Both the position numbers and the translations under genes were made by a program. The notes below the pieces were generated by a model, which worked only from the letters and a program-made list of their open reading frames with translations, was not told where the DNA came from and did not search any database. This document shows, piece by piece, positions 52,715 to 60,530 of a stretch of DNA of 64,000 bases. The DNA comes from RUG14223 sp051881075 (GTDB lineage: Bacteria; Bacillota; Clostridia; Oscillospirales; Acutalibacteraceae), in contig JBJEPE010000081.1 in NCBI GenBank assembly GCA_051881075.1, positions 55,098 through 119,097 on the forward strand, read 5' to 3'. Within the stretch, counting starts at the first letter, position 1, and the number at the start of each line of letters is the position of its first letter.

Positions 52715-52788
52715 GTACTAACCCCCGAAATAGGGTTGGGGCTTTAACTAACAATAGTACTGCATAGGCAGTTTACGGAGGTTATAAC

Positions 52789-53661
52789 GTGATTAAGATA
52801 AATAGCTTTGGTGTAATAGGTGGGGATAAAAGACAGCTTATGATGACAAAGTCTATAATTGCAGACGGTTATAGGGTGCAAATGGCGGGCTTTGATACTA
52901 TAGAAACATTATCCGGCTTATGGAATAATACAACACTTGATAAGGTTATAAATGACAGTGAAGTACTTATTTTGCCGTTGCCTGTTACTAAGGACGGAAA
53001 AAATCTTAATGCGCCGTATTCAAGTGAGGTAATTTGCCTTGATGATAATTTTGCTGAAAAAATATCGGGTAAAAGGGTATTTTGCGGCATGAGCGAGAGC
53101 CTGCTAAAGCTATGTCCTGCACTTGATAAAAATTTAATACATGATTATATGCGCCGTGAGGAATTTGCGGTACAGAATGCCGTGCCTACAGGTGAGGGCG
53201 CAATAGAGATAGCTATGCGTGAGTACAGCGGCACTATAAACGGCTCAAATTGCCTTGTGTTAGGCTATGGCAGAATAGGCAAGGTGCTAGTATCTATGCT
53301 TAAAGGGCTGGGCGCAAGGGTAACGGTCGCCGCAAGAAAAAAGCATGACCTTGCATGGGCTGAGATTTATGGTTGTAGGGCTATCAGCACCGCCAGGCTA
53401 TGCGAAAATAACGGATATGACATAGTATTTAACACAGTGCCGCATATGCTGCTTGACGCTCATACACTAGCAAAGACCTGTGAAAATGCAGTAGTTATAG
53501 ATTTAGCTTCTGCGCCCGGCGGAGTAGATGTAAACGCCGCAAAGAGGCTTAACATACGGCTTATTCATGCGCTTTCTTTACCGGGTAGAGTTGCGCCTAA
53601 AACAGCGGGGGAAATCATCAAGAACACAGTTTATAATATACTGGAGGAGGAATACAAGTGA
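52789..53661 (+). CDS. dpaA: Dipicolinate synthase subunit A
   Basis: DpaA (SpoVFA) with DpaB makes dipicolinic acid, the calcium chelator of the spore core, in the mother cell. 290 residues; the N-terminal Rossmann region starts FGVIGGDKRQLMM, and a second nucleotide loop LGYGRIGKVLVSMLKGLGA (about 158-176) is typical. The GTG 52789 follows GGAGG at 52776-52780. Its end overlaps dpaB by 4 bases (GTGA), so the two are coupled. The gene is a good sign of a sporulating lineage; many Clostridium use EtfA instead of DpaAB. Confidence 0.94.
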   Translation: MIKINSFGVIGGDKRQLMMTKSIIADGYRVQMAGFDTIETLSGLWNNTTLDKVINDSEVLILPLPVTKDGKNLNAPYSSEVICLDDNFAEKISGKRVFCGMSESLLKLCPALDKNLIHDYMRREEFAVQNAVPTGEGAIEIAMREYSGTINGSNCLVLGYGRIGKVLVSMLKGLGARVTVAARKKHDLAWAEIYGCRAISTARLCENNGYDIVFNTVPHMLLDAHTLAKTCENAVVIDLASAPGGVDVNAAKRLNIRLIHALSLPGRVAPKTAGEIIKNTVYNILEEEYK

Positions 53662-54242
53662 ATGAAATGACAATAGGCTATGCTCTGTGCGGCTCTTTTT
53701 GTACATTTTCTAAGTCTTTACCGCAAATGCAGATACTCGCAGAGCAGGGCTTTAATATATTGCCTATCATGTCTGAAAATGCCTATAAAACAGATACAAG
53801 ATTTGGTACGGCGCAAAGCTTTATAGATAAGATAGAAAGCATCGCTAAAAGAGAAGTAATACACACGATATCTCAGGCAGAGCCGATAGGCCCAAAAAAG
53901 ATGTGTGACCTGCTGATAGTGGCACCGTGTACAGGCAATACGCTGTCTAAAATGTGTAACGCCATAACAGATACATCTGTTACAATGGCTGTTAAATCAC
54001 ATCTAAGAATAGGTCGTCCTGTACTGCTTGCAATAGCTACAAATGACGGACTGGGCGCATCTGCACAGAATATAGGAAAAATGCTGAATACAAAGAATGT
54101 GTTTTTAACACCGTTTTCTCAGGATGACCCCATAAATAAACCTAATTCAATAGTATCTCACTTTGATCTTATACCGCAGTGTGCGGCATTGGCTCTCACA
54201 TATAAGCAGATGCAGCCTATTTTCAGACAGCTATCCGCATAA
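53658..54242 (+). CDS. dpaB: Dipicolinate synthase subunit B (flavoprotein)
   Basis: 194 residues of the flavodoxin-like DpaB/SpoVFB fold: YALCGSFCTFSKSLPQMQIL at the start, a phosphate loop near 30-40 (ILPIMSENAYKTDTRFG), then VAPCTGNTLSKMCNAITDTSVTMAVKSHLR (key part APCTGNTLSKM) and TNDGLGASAQNIGKML. It supplies the redox step of dipicolinate formation. Start GTG 53658, with GGAGGAA ahead; ATG at 53661 region is not in frame, so GTG is used. It ends before a terminator-like hairpin. Confidence 0.94.
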   Translation: MNEMTIGYALCGSFCTFSKSLPQMQILAEQGFNILPIMSENAYKTDTRFGTAQSFIDKIESIAKREVIHTISQAEPIGPKKMCDLLIVAPCTGNTLSKMCNAITDTSVTMAVKSHLRIGRPVLLAIATNDGLGASAQNIGKMLNTKNVFLTPFSQDDPINKPNSIVSHFDLIPQCAALALTYKQMQPIFRQLSA

Positions 54243-54288
54243 TTCACGGCTTATATGCAAAAGCACATAAAATACATGAATATATAAT

Positions 54289-54330
54289 AAAATCTCCCTC
54301 TACTAGACAATAGGTTGGGGGAGATTTTAT
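54289..54330 (+). terminator. Terminator of dpaAB
   Basis: AAAATCTCCC (54289-54298) pairs with GGGAGATTTT (54319-54328) around a 20-base loop. Confidence 0.7.
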
Positions 54331-54372
54331 GCGGTGTAAGATTAATAAATACACTTCACGTTTTATATAGTA

Positions 54373-54416
54373 CACATAATTTGATTATTGACAATAAAAT
54401 TATGTGATGATATAAT
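54373..54416 (+). promoter_or_regulatory. Perfect consensus promoter inside an operator-like inverted repeat
   Basis: TTGACA 54388-54393, 17 bases, TATAAT 54411-54416. The -35 lies between the arms of CACATAATTT/AAATTATGTG (54373-54382, 54397-54406), with an inner TATTG-A-CAATA. It faces the nuclease gene but first reads antisense across the short minus-strand frame at 54443-54556. Confidence 0.75.
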
Positions 54417-54442
54417 TTAATTGCAATTAAAATCGGAATTTG

Positions 54443-54556
54443 CTAAAAAATGAGTTTGAAGCGAGTAAAATATAAGTTCTGCATTTCGTTCATGTAATTG
54501 ATAACAACCCTGCGTCCAAAATCATCCAACGATATGTAATACTTTTTATTTCGCAT
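54443..54556 (-). pseudogene. Short frame with ideal ribosome site, probably truncated small mobile-element protein
   Basis: ATG 54556 is 7 bases after AAAGGAGG on the minus strand. The 37-residue product starts MRNKKYYISLDDFGRRVVIN and then NYMNEMQNLYFTRFKLIF. The first 25 residues are, from memory, like the roughly 50-60 residue protein (YYISLDDFERRVVINxLNEMRNKL...) found in conjugative elements of Firmicutes; the second half diverges and stops early, so a frameshift or deletion is likely. A consensus promoter reads antisense over it. It could also be a functional microprotein. Confidence 0.5.
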
Positions 54557-54623
54557 ATTGAATCCTCCTTTGATTTTCTACCATAATTGTACTCAAAGGC
54601 GGTTTAATAGTCGAATGTGTGGA

Positions 54624-54652
54624 TTGTAAAAAGCAGAATTTTGTAGTATAAT
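54624..54652 (+). promoter_or_regulatory. Promoter of the nuclease gene
   Basis: TTGTAA 54624-54629 and TATAAT 54647-54652, 17-base spacer, 32 bases before the ATG. Confidence 0.75.
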
Positions 54653-54684
54653 GTAGAAAAAGGAATCCGTTAAGGAGCAGTAGT

Positions 54685-55878
54685 ATGGATTTTGAGAATA
54701 TGAATAGAAAAAAGAAAAAGTGTAACATAAGAGAGGATATTATAAAAGAGTGGATTGAAATCAACGGTAATCAATGCCCGATTTGTGGCAGAGTTTTAGA
54801 ACCTGCGAATTGTGTTATTGATCACATATATCCGATGTCTATGGGTGGAACTGATGAAATTGCTAATTTACAAGTACTTTGTAAACACTGTAATGCCGTC
54901 AAAGGAAATAGACCTTTTCTCGGATATAAGTTTGAAGAATACATAAAAAATCTATTAGAAGCAAACGGAAAATACACCAATGTTTCAAGCCATATTAAAA
55001 TCGGCGATAAAGTAATTGATGCTGATATTGTATTCGAAGAAGTAAATGACAAACAAAAAACAAAATATATCGCTGAGGTATCTATTTTCCAATCCTTTAC
55101 TGCATCACAAATTCAAAGGACTATAAAGCAACTGCTAGAATATAAAGACTTGCTCCCATCGGCAACTGCTGTTTTTATTACTCCGAGTGAATTACCGCAA
55201 AAATATGTAGAATTAATCGAACAAAACGGCATTGAATTATGGGACAAAACTTTTCTTGCCACCGAGTTTCGAGAGCAGATACTTCAGGTGAAGCCATACT
55301 CTTTTAGAGCATTTTTTGATTTATCAAAAAATATGGTTAATAATGCAGATGAGTATCAAATTCTAATCAACAAGCTTAATGGTTGCCCTTCAGGATGGCC
55401 GAATTGGGTGGATTATCAGGATTTAGTTGGGAACATATTGGAGTTTTTGTTTTGTCCGCCTTTAAATTCACCAATACCTCAAAGCAATGATAGAACTAAG
55501 AAGAATAAAAGAGATTTTATTTTATCAAACTACTCTAAAGAAAATGATATTTGGGAGTTTTTGAGAGGTCGATATGGTGCTGATTATGTAGTCGTAGATG
55601 CTAAAAACTCAAGAAAAAACATATCCAAGAATGATGTATTACAAATTGCAAATTATCTTAAAAAAGATGGCACCGGCTTGTTCGGCATTATCATTGCAAG
55701 AAAAGGAACTGACAGTTCTTCTGAAAATACTCTGCGTGATATGTGGATATATCAACAGAAAATGATTGTGGTTTTGAATGATACAGATATAGAGCAAATG
55801 ATATTGGCAAAAAAAGATGGTGAAAATCCTGCAAGACTAATCCTTAAGAAGATTGAAGAATTTAGGTTATCTATTTAA
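54685..55878 (+). CDS. HNH nuclease fused to PD-(D/E)xK restriction-like domains
   Basis: 397 residues. N-terminal HNH/McrA-type finger: C31PIC34, DH46-47, GGTDEIANLQ and C66KHC69. The middle (about 98-190) resembles a PD-(D/E)xK fold (D113, then YIAEVS where E-x-K would be expected, so the lysine is lost). The C-terminal domain (about 245-397) has E253, D277 (KRDFI) and D305-A-K307 in VVVDAK, followed by the helix/strand order of restriction endonucleases, so it looks active. No methyltransferase or specificity subunit is nearby. ATG 54685 after AAGGAG. Codons look more AT-rich than neighbours. Likely a lone defence nuclease or mobile passenger; exact function unknown. Confidence 0.8.
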   Translation: MDFENMNRKKKKCNIREDIIKEWIEINGNQCPICGRVLEPANCVIDHIYPMSMGGTDEIANLQVLCKHCNAVKGNRPFLGYKFEEYIKNLLEANGKYTNVSSHIKIGDKVIDADIVFEEVNDKQKTKYIAEVSIFQSFTASQIQRTIKQLLEYKDLLPSATAVFITPSELPQKYVELIEQNGIELWDKTFLATEFREQILQVKPYSFRAFFDLSKNMVNNADEYQILINKLNGCPSGWPNWVDYQDLVGNILEFLFCPPLNSPIPQSNDRTKKNKRDFILSNYSKENDIWEFLRGRYGADYVVVDAKNSRKNISKNDVLQIANYLKKDGTGLFGIIIARKGTDSSSENTLRDMWIYQQKMIVVLNDTDIEQMILAKKDGENPARLILKKIEEFRLSI

Positions 55879-55894
55879 CAATTGAAAACAACAA

Positions 55895-55932
55895 AACCCG
55901 CCACCTTAGACTTTCATCTAAGATGGCGGGTT
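55895..55932. terminator. Hairpin between the nuclease gene and ssrA
   Basis: AACCCGCCA/TGGCGGGTT plus CTTAGA/TCTAAG with one C-A mismatch. T-rich on the minus-strand side, so it can end ssrA transcripts; it can also serve the nuclease gene. Confidence 0.75.
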
Positions 55933-56004
55933 CTGTTCGTATCAGAGCATCACCTTGACGGCAAAGCCGCCGCTAAAGAAGTAGGTGTTCGTCTGAGTAT
56001 CGTC
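55933..56004. other. Structured spacer beside the tmRNA 3' end (possible element junction)
   Basis: 72 bases with CACCTT...AAG-TA-GGTG, GGC-AAA-GCC and weak outer pairing. No gene. It is the boundary between the nuclease islet and the CCA end of ssrA, a common attachment site for integrated elements. No second copy of the ssrA 3' end is seen in the window. Confidence 0.35.
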
Positions 56005-56350
56005 TGGTGGAGATGACGGGAATCGAACCCGTGTCCGAAGATTACTTACCAAAGCTTTCTACGAGCATAGTCATTGTTTTAAGCTTCCCCCCGCAAAACG
56101 CCCAATGACAGGCTGTTTGCTTCGGTAGCCTTTAATTCATGATACAAGACAAGGCAAGCTTGTATTCACGTTCACTGCTAATCGACGCCCTTATCCGAGC
56201 CGCAGTACTCTCGATAAGAACGACGCTGCATTAAGCAGCGTAAGCTAATTTAGAATTGTCGTTTATTTTTAAACTAAGGATTTTATAGCGGTTCCGTCCC
56301 GCTGCTCGCTTACTAAGGCTTGCGACCCCCGTCGAAACCTTTACATCCCC
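56005..56350 (-). ncRNA. ssrA: Transfer-messenger RNA (tmRNA)
   Basis: Rescues stalled ribosomes and tags the nascent peptide. On the minus strand the RNA starts GGGGATGTAAAGGTTTCGAC at 56350 and ends GGTTCGATTCCCGTCATCTC then CACCA at 56005, forming the tRNA-like domain. The tag frame (56231-56263) reads NDNSKLAYAA then TAA; with the alanine from the charged tmRNA this is A-NDNSKLAYAA, ending in the usual LAxAA. About 346 nt, one piece. smpB lies 63 bases upstream on the same strand. Confidence 0.97.
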
Positions 56351-56413
56351 ATATTTAATTATATAATAATATCTTACCCTATTATAGGCAGATAAAATCA
56401 ATCTGTGTGTTTA

Positions 56414-56884
56414 TCAGTAATCCCTTGAGCGTTCTTTCATAGTGCGTTCAATATCACGCTTAGCCGCCTTTTGAGCCATGTCTGCACGTTTATCGTAGAG
56501 CTTTTTACCCTTACAAACGCCTATTTCTACCTTAACGTTAGAACCCTTGAAATACAGCGAAAGTGGTATAAGCGAATATCCGTCCTGCTTAACCTGCCCA
56601 AACAGCTTCATTATCTCTCGCTTGTGCATTAGTAGTCTACGTACACGCATGGGATCTTTGTTGAATATGTTACCCTGTTCATATGGACTTATGTGCATAC
56701 CGTTGATGAAGATTTCCCCACCGTCAATACTGCACCATGAATCCTTAAGATTAACTCTGCTTTGGCGTACCGATTTTACCTCTGTACCGCATAGCTCAAT
56801 ACCTGCTTCAAGCTTTTCCTCGATAAAATAATCGTGGAAGGCTTTTTTGTTTTGCGCTATTACTCTGTCCTTTTGAATTTCCAT
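56414..56884 (-). CDS. smpB: SsrA-binding protein SmpB
   Basis: 156 residues, the protein partner of tmRNA. The conserved features are AQNKKAFHDYFIEEKLEAGI (start), ELCGTEVKSVRQSRVNLKDSW, LMHKREIMKLFGQVKQDGYSLIP, and the basic tail with KKLYDKRADMAQKAAKRDIE. Slightly longer than usual. ATG 56884 on the minus strand, AAAGGAGGG ahead. Directly upstream of ssrA, as in many Firmicutes. Confidence 0.97.
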   Translation of the reverse strand: MEIQKDRVIAQNKKAFHDYFIEEKLEAGIELCGTEVKSVRQSRVNLKDSWCSIDGGEIFINGMHISPYEQGNIFNKDPMRVRRLLMHKREIMKLFGQVKQDGYSLIPLSLYFKGSNVKVEIGVCKGKKLYDKRADMAQKAAKRDIERTMKERSRDY

Positions 56885-56976
56885 AAAAAGCCCTCCTTTT
56901 TAAAAATAAAAGCTTAAAATGATTATTGTCACTATACTTGAATTATATTCAAAAAATACTTTAATATGATTTTATG

Positions 56977-57579
56977 TTAAATCTCACGTCTTCCCTCAAG
57001 CGCCCTTGCGAGTGTTACCTCGTCTGCATATTCAAGGTCGCCGCCTACGGGTATGCCGTAAGCAAGTCTTGTAACCTTAACTCCCAACGGTTTAAGAAGC
57101 TTAGAGATATACATAGCGGTAGCTTCGCCCTCTACGGTCGGGTTAGTTGCCATTATTACTTCGGTCACGTTGTCTTTGCCGATACGTGCCAAAAGCTCCT
57201 TAATGTATATCTGATCCGGTCCTATACCGTTAAGAGGGGAGATAACGCCGTGCAAAACATGATATACCGCATCAAATTCCTGTGTGCGTTCAAGTGCCAT
57301 AACATCACGTGGATCCTCTACAACGCAAATTACAGAATGATTACGGTTTGCATTACTGCAAAGTGAGCAAACATCTTTATCGGTAAGATTACAGCATTCC
57401 TTGCAATAGTGTATCTTTTCGTGAGCCTCACATATGGCATTTGCAAAGCCCTCGGCATCGCTTTTAGGCATTTTAAGTACATAATACGCTAAGCGTTGCG
57501 CTGTCTTTGCGCCTATTCCGGGCAAACGCTCAAACTGCTCAATAAGTCGCTCTAACGGAGCTACATTGTATCCTGCCAT
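56977..57579 (-). CDS. recR: Recombination protein RecR
   Basis: RecR with RecO and RecF loads RecA on gaps. 200 residues: HhH start (LPGIGAKTAQRLAYYVL), a zinc finger with CKECC and CSLC (about 57-72), and the Toprim domain (ICVVEDPRDVMALERT, then ATNPTVEGEATAMYI). ends TLARALEGRREI, typical. It overlaps or abuts ybaB (57581) in the classical dnaX-ybaB-recR order. ATG 57579, GATATGGCAGG; short gap from ybaB suggests coupling. Confidence 0.97.
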   Translation of the reverse strand: MAGYNVAPLERLIEQFERLPGIGAKTAQRLAYYVLKMPKSDAEGFANAICEAHEKIHYCKECCNLTDKDVCSLCSNANRNHSVICVVEDPRDVMALERTQEFDAVYHVLHGVISPLNGIGPDQIYIKELLARIGKDNVTEVIMATNPTVEGEATAMYISKLLKPLGVKVTRLAYGIPVGGDLEYADEVTLARALEGRREI

Positions 57580-57580
57580 A

Positions 57581-57931
57581 TCAGAAAAGTCCCAGTACGT
57601 TGAGTCCGCCGCTTATTTTCTCCATTGTGCTTGACTTATCCTCTGCGGCTGTTCTTAATGCCTCGTTTGTTGCGGCCATGATAAGGTCGCTGAGCATTTC
57701 TATATCTTCAGGGTCAACTACCTCTGGCTTAATTTCGATTGCCTTAACCTCCATTTTGCCTGTTACGGTTACGGTTACAGCGCCGCCGCCTGCTGCTGCA
57801 GAGTACTCCTTAGCTTCAAGCTCGGTATTTGCCTTGTCCATTTCTTCCTGCATTTTTTGTGCTTGGCGTGCAATGTGTTGTAAATTTGTTGATGCTCCGC
57901 CGCCCATTCCCTTAGGTAATCTTGCTTTCAT
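57581..57931 (-). CDS. YbaB/EbfC nucleoid-associated protein
   Basis: 116 residues of the YbaB fold: an N-terminal helix pair (LQHIARQAQKMQEEMDKANTEL), a beta hairpin (GGGAVTVTVTGKMEVKAIEI), and the C-terminal helix (LIMAATNEALRTAAEDKSSTMEKISGG; key part MAATNEAL). It binds DNA without strong sequence preference. The N-terminus has an unusual MKARLPKGMGGGASTN lead. ATG 57931, AAAGGAAAGA ahead. Third gene of the ffs-dnaX-ybaB-recR block. Confidence 0.93.
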   Translation of the reverse strand: MKARLPKGMGGGASTNLQHIARQAQKMQEEMDKANTELEAKEYSAAAGGGAVTVTVTGKMEVKAIEIKPEVVDPEDIEMLSDLIMAATNEALRTAAEDKSSTMEKISGGLNVLGLF

Positions 57932-57990
57932 TGTTATATCTTTCCTTTCAGGTATATTTTATTTTTACGGTTTTGCTTAAAACCTTTATT

Positions 57991-59574
57991 TTATTCACCG
58001 TTAATTTTTATATCTACTCCGGCCTCACGTATATTCTGTGCAAAGCTGAGCAGCTCGTCCGTTTCCTCCGGCTTTTTCTCCGGCCTTTTATATGGGCCAA
58101 GCTTGTAGGTTTTACCCGTTACCTCACGCACGGCATCCCTCATGCGCTCTTTCTGTGCCGATTGCTTAAGTAGCTTGAACGGAACATCATTTTTAGCGTC
58201 GATAAGCAGATAATCACCGCTTATATATGCCTTTGTTGACTCAAATGCCGTAGCAATGGTTATGGAATATGCCTTAAGTGCTTCCAGTACTTCGTGCCAT
58301 TCTTCCATTGGCTTAGCGTTTTTGATTATTTCTTCATAATTGACCGCATTTGTCGGAGTTTGTATTATCGGCTGTGCAGGTGTTCTGCTTTGTATGGATT
58401 CGTTAGGTTGAGCAGTACCCACAATAACGCCTGATTTTATCATTCTTTCAAGCTTAGTTATACGTGCCGAAAGTGCGTCAAAGTCATTGTTTGACGTAGT
58501 GGAGCAAAGCCTCACTATTGCCATTTCAAGCTCTATTCGCTTATTGCCTGATTTTGCCATTTTCTCAAGTGCGCCTTGAAGCGTATCTATAACCGATATA
58601 ATCTCTGATAATGAGTAATTTCTTATCATATCGCTAGATTTGTTAAATTCATCGTCTGACATAGGGACAAGCTCTCTGGGGTTTTTCATTGTTTTTATCA
58701 GCATTAAATTTCTGAAAAATGATGAAAACTCCTCGCAAAGGCGCATCATATCTTTAGACGCTGAGTAAAGCTCATCTATTACCTTAAGAGCCTGTGTAGC
58801 GTCCTTGGTTATAATAGCATTAGCCATCATGTACAGATACTCTGTATTTGCAAGACCCGATGTTTCACGCACGGTATCTACCGTTACGGTGTTGCCGTTG
58901 CCTATACATCTGTCGAGCAATGAGAGCGCATCACGCATAGCACCGTCAGCCATAAAGGCAATAAGACGTGCGGCGTCATCGTCAAGAGTAATATTTTCCT
59001 CATGTGCAACATACTGTAATCTTTCTGCTATGCTTTCTATAGATATTCTGTTGAAATCAAAGCGTTGACAGCGTGAAAGTATAGTTGCCGGTATCTTGTG
59101 AAGCTCAGTTGTAGCGAGTATAAATATAACGTGTGCAGGCGGCTCTTCAAGTGTTTTTAGCAGAGCGTTGAAGGCTCCTGCCGAGAGCATATGTACCTCG
59201 TCTATTATATATACTCTGTATTTTGCTTCACTTGGTGTATATGCTGTCTCATCCCTTAATGAGCGGATATTCTCAACGCCGTTGTTACTTGCGGCGTCTA
59301 TCTCGACAACATCCAGAATATTACCTGACTCAATGCCTTTACAGACCGCACATTCACAGCATGGGTCGCCGTCAACGGGGGAGAGGCAGTTTACTGCCCT
59401 TGACAGTATTTTAGCACAAGAAGTTTTACCGGTACCACGTGTACCCGTAAAAAGATATGCGTGAGAAATTCTGCCGGATTTCAACTCATTCTTTAATGTT
59501 GTAGTTACCTGCGGCTGTCCTACAACGTCAGAGAATGTCTGAGGTCGCCATTTTCTGTATAATACCTGATACAC
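57991..59574 (-). CDS. dnaX: DNA polymerase III subunit gamma/tau
   Basis: The clamp-loader ATPase. 527 residues: YRKWRPQTFSDVVGQ start, Walker A GTRGTGKT (44-51), zinc cysteines (CCECAVC), Walker B IDEVHMLSAGAFNALLKTLEEPP, sensor TTELHKIPATILSRCQRF, and the arginine finger region. The part after about 365 is a tau-like extension (C-terminal pole-III interaction) of normal size. ATG 59574, with AAAACGTG only; the ribosome site is weak. Follows ffs on the minus strand. Confidence 0.96.
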   Translation of the reverse strand: MYQVLYRKWRPQTFSDVVGQPQVTTTLKNELKSGRISHAYLFTGTRGTGKTSCAKILSRAVNCLSPVDGDPCCECAVCKGIESGNILDVVEIDAASNNGVENIRSLRDETAYTPSEAKYRVYIIDEVHMLSAGAFNALLKTLEEPPAHVIFILATTELHKIPATILSRCQRFDFNRISIESIAERLQYVAHEENITLDDDAARLIAFMADGAMRDALSLLDRCIGNGNTVTVDTVRETSGLANTEYLYMMANAIITKDATQALKVIDELYSASKDMMRLCEEFSSFFRNLMLIKTMKNPRELVPMSDDEFNKSSDMIRNYSLSEIISVIDTLQGALEKMAKSGNKRIELEMAIVRLCSTTSNNDFDALSARITKLERMIKSGVIVGTAQPNESIQSRTPAQPIIQTPTNAVNYEEIIKNAKPMEEWHEVLEALKAYSITIATAFESTKAYISGDYLLIDAKNDVPFKLLKQSAQKERMRDAVREVTGKTYKLGPYKRPEKKPEETDELLSFAQNIREAGVDIKINGE

Positions 59575-59611
59575 GTTTTACCCTCCGCTTCTTAATATTA
59601 ATTGCATATAA

Positions 59612-59786
59612 AAACAAGACAGCCCGTTTACACGGCTGCATATGCTTTAATATACAGACGACAGACTTACTGTATCGCATAAAGCAAATTGCTTAATGCT
59701 GCTCGGTTCCCCGCCTGACATGGTTCACAACGCCCTATCGTACAGGGCCTGCCGACTGCATATCAAAACATATGATACTGTCTTGT
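59612..59786 (-). ncRNA. ffs: Signal recognition particle RNA
   Basis: On the minus strand the ends pair (ACAAGACAG at 59786-59778 with CTGTCTTGT at 59622-59614), followed by a T run. The S-domain tip reads CAGG-CGG-GGAA-CCG-AGCA at 59700-59717: the SRP GGAA tetraloop and its flanking asymmetric loop, with the closing stem CGG/CCG instead of the usual UCC/GGA, a compensatory change. About 175 nt, intermediate between the E. coli 4.5S and B. subtilis forms. dnaX follows. A promoter candidate on the minus strand is TTGATT (59839-59844) with TATTAT (59816-59821), 17 bases apart. Confidence 0.93.
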
Positions 59787-59889
59787 TAAAATGCCGATTT
59801 ATCTAGGCAATCATTATAATAACATATAACCGGATAAAAATCAATAGTAAATTTTATAAAATGCAAAAATTTAAATGACCCAATCCCAT

Positions 59890-59920
59890 AAAATAAAGCT
59901 GACATATGTCGGCGACTGTT
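59890..59920. terminator. Hairpin between nrdG end and ffs region
   Basis: GCTGAC and GTCGGC form a short stem (59898-59903, 59908-59913); T-rich both sides, so it can serve as a weak bidirectional terminator after nrdG. Confidence 0.4.
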
Positions 59921-59985
59921 TTTTCTCTGTTTATAGTCAACCTAATATATCAGCCGTATGTTATATAATCCGAAAATTTAGATTT

Positions 59986-60504
59986 TTAATACTGTGCATA
60001 GTCGGATTCCGCTTTTTTTCGCTCGTCTATCTCACCGTCGGTAAGGTACAGCATACGCTGATTTTTTGACCCCCTGAACGGTATCATAAGTGTTTTTTGC
60101 TCCTGAATGAACGGACCGTCTACCAGTATATCTACTTCTTTTAAAAGTTGGTCGATATACGGGTCTGACTCTGCCTGCTTTTTAAGCGTTTCATATAAAA
60201 AACCTGTGTATGCCATTACGTTAAGACCGATTGAATGTGCTTTTCTTGCAAGCTCTAAAAGAGGTCTTGGCTGCATAAAAGGCTCACCGCCGGAAAATGT
60301 TACGCCCTGTAAAAGAGGATCCTTTTTCAGCTCCTCAAATATAACGTCTGTATCTGTAAAATATCCGCCGTTAAAGTCATGTGTCTGTGGATTGTGGCAA
60401 CCCTTGCATTTATGCGGACAACCCTGTGTAAATACAGTAAATCTTATGCCTGGGCCGTCAACTATCGATTCTCTGATGACCCCTGCAAGTCTTATTTTAG
60501 CCAT
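59986..60504 (-). CDS. nrdG: Anaerobic ribonucleoside-triphosphate reductase activating protein
   Basis: A radical SAM enzyme that installs the glycyl radical on NrdD. 172 residues; the iron-sulfur site is CPHKCKGC (about 29-36, CX3CX2C), with GITFSGGEPFMQPRPLLELA-like GVTFSGGEPFMQ (about 71-82) for SAM binding. ATG 60504; AAAGGTG ahead. It lies downstream of nrdD with an 84-base gap that holds a hairpin. Ends in QNQRMLYLTDGEID type sequence. Firm identification. Confidence 0.95.
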   Translation of the reverse strand: MAKIRLAGVIRESIVDGPGIRFTVFTQGCPHKCKGCHNPQTHDFNGGYFTDTDVIFEELKKDPLLQGVTFSGGEPFMQPRPLLELARKAHSIGLNVMAYTGFLYETLKKQAESDPYIDQLLKEVDILVDGPFIQEQKTLMIPFRGSKNQRMLYLTDGEIDERKKAESDYAQY

Positions 60505-60530
60505 TTGTCATTTCACCTTTGATTTTGTTT

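Noticed and set aside
54243..56004. Prophage or full integrative element
   Set aside because: No integrase, capsid, relaxase or repeated attachment site is visible within the window.
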